The notes under the pieces: generated by a model | The model's database searches: none | The model's input: only the letters and a program-made list of their open reading frames with translations | What the model was told of the DNA's origin: nothing | Source: Stichopus chloronotus | Taxonomy: Eukaryota > Echinodermata > Holothuroidea > Aspidochirotida > Stichopodidae | Direction: 5' to 3' | Length of the DNA stretch: 64,000 bases | Assembly (NCBI GenBank): GCA_021234535.1 | Contig: CM037835.1 | Span: forward strand, 2,914,001 to 2,978,000 | Shown here: positions 49,301-61,300 of the stretch, one piece after another | How the letters are laid out: every line of letters begins with the position of its first letter | Numbering within the stretch: the first letter of the stretch is position 1 | Program-made: the position numbers and the translations under genes

Positions 49301-52300
49301 TAACATCAACGTATTACATTACCTTTGTGCAATGTGAAAATGTGTCTCCATGAAAGAAGTTATCAGTCTCTGGGCTGGCAGGAAGAATACTGCATATGTA
49401 GTCTGACTCAGCCAGAAGTTTGGATAACTCAGAACCGTGCCTGTAAAGTGATAACATGAATTAACATATTGCATGACCATACAACCCAACGTTGACACCC
49501 CTTATTATTCTAACTTTTACTGAATTAAACAATTGAGCACTCACAATAGAAATAAACCACATGACTATGTGATTCATTGCCAATTGTAAAAGTATTTCCA
49601 AAGTTCAAGATTCTTCAACAAATACATTTCTGACATGAAGTGATGAAGAAGGCAGGCATTTTCCGGTGATGCCATATCTATGTACACATGAACTTGGGCA
49701 GTGCCATGTGGAAAGTAGCCAAACAGTTGCCAATGTGGAACCAACTTGCATTATAAAGAGAGGACACCGTCATGATCAACACTTGAAGCTGTTCTGCCTG
49801 TCATTCCCTGTTTGTTCAGGTGTTTTGTATGTCTGATTTAAACTGTTTGGGACTGCAATATCTGCCATGCACTGTTATGTTCAGATGTGTTATATATCTG
49901 ATTCACTTTTTGGGACTTCACTGCCTGACATGCACTGTCTTGTTCAGGTATGTTAAATCCTGATTTGTCTGTATGGCACTGTTGTGTTCATGTCAGCCAC
50001 TCGGCCTGACAGGTAATGTTTTGATCAGGTGTGTTTTATGCCTGATTCACTGTCTGGAGCTGCTCTGCCTGACATGCAATGTTTTGATAAGGTGTGTTTT
50101 ATGACTGATTCACTGCCTACAGCAACTCTGCCAGTCAGGCATTGCTATGTTCAATGCCTAATCACCAGTCTGGACTGTCTTGAGCATATCATGTCTGCGT
50201 GTGTTGACAGCCCATATTTCCAATCAGTGTATCCAGAAATAAGTACTTAGACCAGAGTATATCTTGATTGAAAGACATCTGAAGATGTGCAGGACACATT
50301 CATGTCATGTATTATTTTTGTTAAAACCCTTTGAGTTGGTCCTGCCTTTCTTTTTTTTTTCTTTGGTGATCAAAAGAGAACAAAAAAGAACTCTGATGCA
50401 TACAGAAAAGGTTGATGAGATCAAAGCAGGCGACACTTGGCATCTCCTATCGGCGGATATATGAGTTGCCCATCATATTGGCAATGTTCGTGACATGCAT
50501 GCTTCATGTTTGTGGCCATGCCACTATCATGAGGCAATGAATCAGATGAAATGGCTTTGAAATTTCCCATTGTTGGTAAAAAAAAGATCAATTACAATGA
50601 AAAGAAACAATAGCAGAAGGAAAAATTAATTTCAAGATTATGCAAAGAATGATGTGTTTGGTATGTCATCACCATCAAAAAGAATAGATATCTTGCAATA
50701 AATACATGTAATTATCAAACAGGTGCCCAATGAAGCTTAGATGAAATTTGAGCTCTGATTTATCACAAACTACAACATAGGAATGTCTGGAAAGACAAAC
50801 AGATGTGTCTTAACATAAACTCATAGACAATAGAAAGAACCACTGATTGATGCACAAAGACCTTCCCTTTTCGGTAGATTCTTATCTCATTCAATTGTAA
50901 AGCCTTCAAACAGAAGGACCTAAATCATGAGCAACATTTATCAACTATACGACAGTGTCAATAGCCCACCAAAACTGCTACGTACAGTATCCATACAAAC
51001 AATAAAGCATGCGCAATGACTAATGTTTTCATAACTTTTACTGAAAGAAAAATCTTACAAATTAACATCAAGGTATGGTGATATTTGTTCCTTTGATTTT
51101 CTTTGCCTGGATAGGCCAATAGTTTTCATCCCAAAACACTTGCAGCATCTTGCCACTGAGAACAAAAAACAATAGAATAGCTGTCTGTCAAAAAATTACT
51201 AAGGAAACTTCAATATTGCACTCAGTCTCAAGAGAGAGAAGTTTATGTAAAGCTACTGTAGTTATTTTATATATACTTGCATTATTTTAGTCATTGGCAA
51301 GCTGGAATAGTTGCACAAGACTATGTATAATTCGACCAGGTTTTGCTTTCCTTACACAATAGCTTTCAATTTAGTGTATGTGGAGAATAATTTAAGTAGC
51401 AAGTTAAATCTTATGTCAAATAAACACATAGAGGGGAAAGGGAAAAAATGTTGCATGTCGTCTGATACAGATGTTTTCTATCCTATATGATGGGTAGAAA
51501 ACGATTTCATGAAAAACACACCCAGCAGTTTGCGGTATTCATCTTGAAACAACATGTCAACAGATGCCAACAGATGCCAACAGCTGCCTCTAAGTGTGAG
51601 TTACGCCCTGTAGAGTTATATCTATTGAGCAAGGGAATCATAGTATGGTGAGGGAACCCTCAAAATGTCTTAGACAAGAGACATTTCATAAGCTGAATGG
51701 TGAGTTTTGCCCTATAAATTGTTGACTGTTGATAGTTGTGATTTAAATGTATTCTAGTAAAAAGGGAAAGGAAGGCCTATATAGCCTTTTTGAACCGAAC
51801 TCACTTTGTGCATATTTAATGTTTATATTTTGCAATTAACATTGGCTAGGGTCCAAAATTATTTCCAGTGTATATCATTCCATGTGATAAGAGTTGCTGA
51901 AGTGTTTAATGTAATGTATTGTAAAACAACTGTATTTGTGAAGTACATACAATTACAAGATCAAAGGTGGTAATGGTAAGTACTAGTACACTGTTTATTT
52001 TCTGGTAGTGAAAGTATCACCATGGCCAAGACACTGAACTACACATCCACACATTTCTCAGTCCTTCAACTGACTACCTCCTTTTACCCTGTTCACACCA
52101 ATGGTTGTCAACTTTGCTCATATGAACTCATCAAAGTCAGAGGATAAAATGGAGCACAATATGACAGTACCTATCATATTCATATGGAATCATAGATAAC
52201 CTGTTCCTTACAATTAATTCATGACTTGTCTAGGTGTCATTGCCATCGTAGTATGAAAGGACATTTAAACGAGTGTAAATTTTGAAATGCAAATGTACTA

Positions 52301-55300
52301 CAGAGGAACTGACAATGTCAAGTTATACTTTTTTCGAACAGACTACTTGTGTAGCAGTGATTTAAAGTACATTTGATGTTTGAATTATGTTTGATGTTTC
52401 TTAGGATGATTCACACCTGAGTATTGTTAAGAAACTTGAGTGTTAATAAATTCACTAATGTGTATGTATTTTGTATTAGTATTTTCGTGCCTATCTCGGG
52501 TATATTCGATACTGTCGATCACTCAAAGCAGAAGAGGCTTTACACCCTGCATCACTGCAGGTTGATCAGTAATGTAAATAAACAATTAAGATTAGATGAT
52601 TAGTGCTGCACTCTGACCTACATGAATCTCATTGTTTACTATGGATTTTCATCAAGGAACCTCAAATAGCTGAAATTGTCTTCAGAAGTTGAAAATCAAT
52701 TGTGTAGATCACAGGCTGAGTATTCTCAGTTGTTACACATGGTTGGTTGATTCCCATTACCTTCACTCTTTTAACATTACTGCTCCTACCATAGAAGTAT
52801 AATTATCAAAGAATCACGGCATGCTCAAAACACTACACTATCTCTCCTGCGGGCGGAGAGAACATCCAGTTTGAATTTGCCTCAATGTAAGCTGAGTCCA
52901 CAGAATGCAAGTCAATCTGGTCTACTTTGGCTGGGTAAAATCTGTACCTATATTTACATTACTCATTAGAGAGGCTACCAACACATTTAAACGTACAACT
53001 GCAGTGATGACGTGTCCTTTGCCTCTGAAAGAGTTAAGTGGACATTTACTGATATCTAACAAGCCACCCTTGGTTTCATGACACCCCTTAAGAAACCTCA
53101 AGTACTGTTCAGTGCTTTACTAGGAAAGTGCAAGCATAGTCTAGGGCTAACAGATCACCTGAGGTTAAGAGTGACTCAACAGCACTGCACTTACGACCAG
53201 TGCTTCCCCTATGGTGAAATACTTGACAGAGCAACTTGCCCAACTGATGCACTGGTGTCCAGAAAAAGGGCTACAAATAAATGGCAAGTAAGAAGAAAGG
53301 GGGGGGGGGATGAAGAGTCTATTTGATCGACTGATATCATCTTCAAGGCTTAGACTCCTAAAATATACTTTGCATATTCATCAAAAATGTCACATCGACC
53401 CCAAAATTTCAAAGGCACCAGGCAGCTTTCAAATTTTGGAGGCAGGGAGAGTTATTGCCATACATTGTGATAGATGAACAGTTTGAAAATGTGAAACTTG
53501 CAACAGTTCACTGTACAAGCAAATTCAGTTGGTAAATTATTTAAATCAAGAAAAAAAAGACACACTGACACATTTCATGCTAAAAATTCTATTGTGCTTT
53601 ATCTTATTTGTAACATGTATGCAAAACCTGTTCAAATGACATTGGTATGCAAGTTGCAGCAGCAAGAATAAACACTGACGAGGCTTTGCAGTAACTCATG
53701 ACTGAGCTTTAATGAACTAGCCAGAGCACACGCATGTCACAGTCAACCACTCTTATAATAAGTGAGACACATGTTCAGTAAATGCAGAATAGTGTATGTC
53801 AATGATAGAAGCACGTGGATATTTCCACACATAACAACAGTGCACTAGAAGGAAAGTATACACCAGAAGGAATGTCTGCACCACTCTGGGAAATACTGTT
53901 CACTGTCAATACCCTCTCATCGATCTACAGTTACATCAATCACTGGAAGTTCAAAGTACTGTACGGTGGATGATTTATCTTGTAAAACATCTCATTCTGC
54001 AACAAAAAATGATAGAACTGCTATGCAATTGGAAAATTGTGTAGCAGTTTCCGTTCTTACAACATACGGGTTTTCCCTGATATTGTGACAAAATTTGGAA
54101 GAAACCTGAAAACTGCTAAGAAGTTTTTCAACACTTAAATTATTCCCTGAAATCTTCCAACAATTGAGCATTCAACATCATTGAATGATTATATACATGT
54201 CTTAGCAGAACATTGGGTTCTATTAAAAGCAGATACACATACCCTCAACTCCAATATCGCCGGCTCCAACGATGCCAATAGTAAGCTCCTTCAACATCCT
54301 GTAAGTTTCATATTTTGGGTTCCTACAAAGACAACGTCAGAAGATACGACACAATCAATGCTGGTCAACATGTTTTCTAGATTCTAGATTTTGTATTATG
54401 AAGAGGTCTAATGAAGATATATCATTCAATACTGAGGAATGTCATTTACATGACCTATTGATAGTCAGGGCCAGAGTTGAAAAACCTTGCAAACCTTCCG
54501 AACCTGGTTCGCGGGAAATCGGCGACGCTCGCGGGAAATCCTGCATGTAGGGACACATTTTTTTTTCAATAAAAAAATGGGGAAAAAACTGGGAAATCCT
54601 CAGAGAAACAAAATAAATGAGGGAGAACAGGGAAAATGCTGTTAAACAAACATTTAAAAGAAGCTACGTTGATCGTTATTGCTTACGATACTCACATGGG
54701 CAAATAGCGCATGTTACCTCTATGCCTATAAACCACGATGTCCAGTATATCCCTAACAACCACGCAAGTAACCAGAAATTATCGCCAGGTTGCGTTTAGA
54801 CCCACTTCAGCTGCCCTGCATACCCAGCGAATCCCAGTGCCGCAGGATGATTCGCGCAGACCTGTGCACAATTTCATCCCTGTCGGTTTTAGTGTTTTTT
54901 ATTTTTACTGAACTCAGCACAAGATTCTCTGGCCAATTAATGAGATACTGAGTGCTTCCAACACACAAGTACAACAGTAGCGGCGTAAACAGACCCACGC
55001 GGCATGGTTTGACCTTTGTACCTTCTTTACATTTACAGTCTTACACCCACAAACACCTTCTGGAAAACAATATGTTACATGCAGTAAAAAAATTGCCCCG
55101 ATTAAACCATTTTAAAATATGGGGGGATGACTTTTATTTCTAGCTTTTTCTTTGCTGCAAATTTCTTCTGCCTATTAATGGTCACATGTATCAAGGATAA
55201 GAAAGTTCGGTACAAATGTCATAGCTGCAACAGGTGGCTGATTAGAGTATTTAGAATGCGATAAATGTCGATTTTGGGACAGGTGTTGACCTTTTTGCAG

Positions 55301-58300
55301 TTAAAAACTTTTCCTGGTAACATGCCAGGATTTTTTTTACGGCAAACTGCCAGAGCTGTTTGTAAGTAGCACAGCATGTAGTAGTTGACAGTGTATAGTG
55401 GTCTATGATCAAGACATTTACTAGGCCTATTGCATATCTATATAGCGTAATATCGGGCTCAAGTTTCACTCATTTCTGACATTTTGTAAGTGACACTTCT
55501 TCGCTTTAAAAAGGTACCGTATACTGAAACAAGGCAAATAGCCTAACGTTAAGCTTTCGTGATTGATTTTTCAAATATTGTAAGAGTTTTCAGTTACATT
55601 TTTGAGCTCAGCTGCACAATTTTAGCCCTTCGATGTGCTAGGAACCCCAATCTTCCAGGAGCTTGCCCCTGAACCCCCCACGAGGGGTTCCACCCGTACA
55701 CAAATGTCAGCGGGAAATCGGTGGATTTTCTATTGTGTTCGCGGGAAATTCAGCAAAGTTTTTCAACCCTGGTCAGGGCCTGCCCAGGTTTACAGGGGAG
55801 GTGGCAGTGAGGGGCTGGCAAACAATTGGCTTATGTAAAGACACAATGACATGGAAGATTAGGGTAGGTATGCTCTACATTTGAGCAAACAGCAATAAGC
55901 CGTACCACTGTTGTCAACAGTTTGCCAAATTTTATTTTATATCAAAGGTTTCCTTTAATGTACATTTCAGTGGTAGAGTAATGGATCTCAAACAATGGGT
56001 TGTGACCCAAATGTGGGTTGCCAGTAGTTATCTGTTGGGTCACGAGCAGCTCTGGGAGTCGTGTGGATGGGGAACAACTTCTACTGAAAAGGCTATAAAA
56101 GTCACCATAGTTGCATATTCTTGTGATTCACATCAACAATTCACAGGCAATGAGGGATGAAAATGGGAGTGATAGGGTATGAATGATGGAGATGGGTTTA
56201 ATTGTCAGAAGTAAAAGGATGGTTCCTCTTTGTAAGTAGCTTGATGGCAGACCCATCTGTCTAACCTGCATATTTCACCTGCTTGTACTGTGCATGTCTG
56301 GCTCTTGCAGTAGCTTGTTTGATTTCTACACATGTGTGTGACTTAGCAGGATCATGGTTCAGGGAGTGGATAGCCAACAAGAAAGCCAACGGACTTTGTG
56401 GTTCTTTGTCAACATTCATGAAGAACACAGTATAATATGTACATACCAATTTTGAAATTTAAACGCCTTATCATTTTAGAGAAAGCATGCTGACACGAAG
56501 CTCTTTTGACCACTGCGTGTACTAAGTAGTTTTCTATGTTTTCTGACCTCTGGTGACCTCAAATGAAATTTGACCTCCACAAAAATCAATAAAAATCATC
56601 TACTCACAATAACCAACCCACACACTAAGTATGAAATTAGTCAAGACTACACTTCTTGAGACACCATGTTTACAAGGTTTCACATTTTGACTTCTGATGA
56701 CCTCAAATGACCTTTAACCTTTACCAAAAACAATAGGGAACACCTAATCACAATGAACAACCCACACACTCAGTATATAATTAGTCACCCTTACCCTTCT
56801 TGAGATATTGTGTTTACAAGGTTTTCACATTTTGACCTCTGGTCACCTCGAATGACATTTGACCTTCACCAAAAACAATAGAGATCATCTACTCACAATG
56901 AACAACCCACATACTAAGTATGAAATTGGTCACAATTACTCTTTTTTAGATATTGTGTTTACAAGGTTTTCACATTTTGACCTCTGGTCACCTCAAATGA
57001 CCTTGAACATTCACCGAAAACAATAGGGATCATCTATTTACTATGAACAACCGTCACACTAAGTGTCACATCAGCTATGGTTACTCTTTTTGAGATACTG
57101 TGTTTACAAGGTTTTCACATTTTGACCTCTGGTGACCTCAAACAACTTTTGACCTACATTAAAAATAGTAGGGATCATCTACTTAATATGATCAACCCAC
57201 ACAAGAAGGATGACAATAGTCACATCTATACTTCTAGAGATATATTGTTTCCATAGTGTTTGCAAAGGTTCCACAATTTGGCCTCTAGTGACCTCAAATG
57301 AACTTTGACCTCCACAAAAACAATAGGGGGTCATCTACTTAATTTTTCTTTTTCTGATTCCTTGCCACAGGCAAAAGGAATCAATGTGATGGTGATGTCA
57401 TGTGTGTGCGAATATGTGTGTGCGTGCGACCAACTCACATGACACCGTTCCTAACATATCGTGTTTAGAAGCAAGGCATCACAAACACACACACATGCAC
57501 ATACATACACGCACACATGCACACACACACACCCATACACGCACACACATGACATCACCATCACATTGATTCCTTCTGCCTTCGGCAAGGAATCAAAAAT
57601 GGGTCGCAACAGAAAAAAGGTGAAAACTAAGACTGAAGAGAAACATAGGTTGTAGTAGCTTAGTTTACAATGCATAAGATTCAAATGATACAATGTGTAT
57701 GCAGCAATGATAATGCAGGGAAGTTACACAACATGGCTTTCATATCTCCCTCTCCTTGGTCTTTCACATTCTCTACATAACCGAATGCACTTGGTATTTA
57801 TTCAGTTTTCTCAGCAGAGAAAATCTAATTCACAGTGAAAGTGATAGGATCAGTCATTCATCTTGCTCCGGCCAAAAAGGAGTCAAGCAATCGCCCTAAC
57901 TCAATAGGATGCTGCTAGAAACGGTGTTCGTGTAAACACCCTATGAAAGTATTCTATCACAAATGATAGCACATGAATCTAACATACAAATCACTAACCA
58001 AGACTTAAACTTCTGCTCCTCTCTCATTTCCTCAAACTGCCTTTCCTTGGAAATAATATGCCCAATGACATATTCAGCAATTGCAGTGTGATATGTTCCA
58101 CCGAGTCTTGTTACTTTAAATGGGTATTGTGGAGTTTCATTTGATGCCCTCACTTGCATCATCAGCGTATCCACACCTGAAAGCATAGAAAAACATAAGC
58201 ACCATATAGATCATTTCATTATAATAACCAAATCATGTACTCTCAAAACAGAAAACTTTATTTTCCATTTCCTTGCCCAGGTTTTCCTGGCAACACCTTT

Positions 58301-61300
58301 ACACTCGATATTATCAAACACAAAACATGACCACTAATCATAGATTAAGTTTTTGTTTCATGTTTTCCACGTCTATACTTGCCTAAAACAATGAGCCACA
58401 GAGTTGGTGAGGATATTTGCAGGATATAATGATATACCCCTTGAAAAGTTCTAGACTGTCCTCTTTTCTTGCTGACACTCGTAGATATCCACATTTAACA
58501 AGAAGTGAAAAACCAAGGGTTCATACACTCAATATGGTGCATACCACCAGCATGACGCGGAGATACTGTGACTAAAATCAAGGCACATGCACACACACAC
58601 ACAAATAGAGTATACACGTGCACACATACACAACATCAGATCATGATGACAATTTTGGTTAAAGAATTTTATTACAACCAAAACTGAGCAGAAATAGAAA
58701 GTATATCTTCACCTGCACTGCCAAGTTGAAACCATTCCAAGCTTTTTGTGAAAGGTATAACCTGACGAAATTCCGACGCATCTCCAATGAATACTTGAGC
58801 TGATTCAAGCTCTTCTTTAAAGTGTTCTAAAAGCAAAAGAAAAACAACAGGCCTTGCAAATATCTGTCAGTAAGAGACTATAATCTACGAAAATACAAAG
58901 ATTTTTTAATAGTTTTAATCACTTTTAAGACATTTTGAACTGCTTACCAAAAATGACTAGGTGGATATATGGATTTGACAAACATGGCACAAGCTGCATT
59001 GTTTTCAAGTTACTGTAGAAGCATTTTTCAAATTTATCAATAAAGTCAATTTTTTTCATTCCCAATTTATGGAAATTTTCAACAAACTTGAATTGTGAAT
59101 GCCCTTAAAATATGTAGCAACTGAGCCTGTATAGTACATAAAAATGAATCACTGAGGTTGACTTTATCAGCTTCTATGAGAGATTGTCTATGCACCATCA
59201 ATACAGATATACAGTACTGTTGTAGTGCAGCTGGCACTGATAAGCAGTGTTGAAAGCTGCCAATGAACCTAGCTGTATTAATCTACAGATACCTCATGAA
59301 AAGAGTAACAGTAAACTAAATGTTTCATTTCGTGCTTCAAAAAATATCACATTTTCAGGAGTGACCCCACTTACATGAGGCAATTGAACAACCAGCAAAT
59401 GCCGCAGCACCCCTAGCACACAGTGTGTACTACGAAAAAATTAACTGAGATCTTACGATGCCACTGTGCAACTACTATACAATGCAGTTACTACATTAGT
59501 TCCAAGATTTTGGACGATAAATTTTTGACACGAATTGCTGTTTTCTTTTATGCTTGAAATCAAAATAAGGTCTAGTGCTGAAAATAATATCATGTCTGAA
59601 GTGGTTCTAGTGAATGTTGTTGCGGTGAACTTTTACACGGAAAGTCAATAAGGCTTCTTCAATGAGTTTACCTGTCCACCAAGTTATTTGTTCCAGAGAT
59701 CATTTACATGTACCCAGACTAAACACCAATGCCACCATGCTTAGGCTTCACTGTTACAGTAGATCTAACCTACTAACATTGAGCAAGGCTAGACATGCGC
59801 ACTGCAATAAGTAATTAGTTCAGGTTGGTAACATTGAATATGTTGTTTTTGGTCTGCAACACTACTCACATGTCCAAACCCTAAGCGTACACCAGTCTTG
59901 CAATTTTCCCATCCTGGGGATATTTCAAATTGCTAATTGTGTAAAGCTGTGTTTACTTGACACGCGTATTGCCAAATGCAGAATGCGTAATGCGGAAAGA
60001 ATTCTTTTTTGTTTTTCCAATGACCTGTTTATTGGGCACGCGGATTGCGTATCGAATTCTCCATGTCAAATTCTTTCCGCAATCCGCACGCGTATTGGTG
60101 ACCACGTGGACACCATGTATAGCTTCCAGTAGGATTTCTCCACATTCCCCTGACTTCCCATACTACGTGGTACCATATAAAACGGGGGAACTTTGGCAGG
60201 TTTTTTGATGTTTTATTGTGATAACTTCTCACAACAATGGAAAAATGACTGAGCCTTAAGTGCTATGAACCAATTAACTTCCAGTCAATAAGTAGTATGT
60301 CTATCAGTTTCATATCTTTATCCACTGGGCTAAAGTCATCCATGAAAAACTGCTAAATGACCCAAAGCAGCTTGGGGTAACATTGGCAGGCATGTAACTT
60401 ATCAACTTGCCTTGCCCCTGCTCTTCCCCCTCCCACCTGACAACATGATCCCTGGAAAGTTCTCAATCACAAACTCTCTTTTCAAAATTTGATGGGGTAT
60501 TCTGCAGTTACTACCTATCAGTTCGTATTTAATAGACCCCATGCATATACTTGACTGGTTACATCACGTGATGACACTGGTAAAACAACGTAGGCCCAAC
60601 ATTTTGGCCCTTGGTATAGAGGTCTTGGCTCACCTCCGATTCATATGGAGCTAGCCTACCTCAAATACCACACAGATGTACGCGGAGTGGGGAACAGTCC
60701 GCGTGGGGTGTATATTGAGCATGCGGATCCTTTCCGCATTCCGCGTGTCAAGTAAACACAGCTTTATGGCGTGACACTTACTGTAGCTTCATTTTTTCGT
60801 TCCCCACCAAATGTGCTTTGGACTTATAAGCCGCAATTACCTTTGTTCGTAGTCTTTACCATCCTCTAGCTACAGAAACCAGAACACACAAATGCACTGA
60901 AGTTCCAATGATTTCAGTATGAGGATTTTTTTTTCTGAATCTGACATATTTTGCTGTTCAACTCCTATTGATCCCAAATGACTTTTGACTTCCACCAAAA
61001 TCAATAGGGTCCTTGTGCTAAATATCTAGCACCTACTGTACATAAAATATGTGAAAATTGTCGAAATTTCACTTCTTGAGATATCATGTTACAAATTTTT
61101 CACATTTTGACCAAGGCTAGTTAACTTCAAATGTCCTTTGACCTCAACCAAAGACAATAGGGCCCTTGGACTTACTTGGTTCAGCTACATGCCAAAAATG
61201 ATATTGATCCACGCTTACCTTCTTGAGATATTGTGTTTACAAGGGTTTCACAATTTGACACCTGTTGAGCCCAAATGACCTTTGACCTAAACCAATGAAA

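Noticed and set aside
57451..57693. Cys/Val-rich frames across the CA tract
   Set aside because: They are translations of (CA)n and its complement inside the fold-back module.
59957..60232. Open frames on both strands inside the TA-flanked element
   Set aside because: They follow its GC-rich inverted repeats and show no transposase motif.
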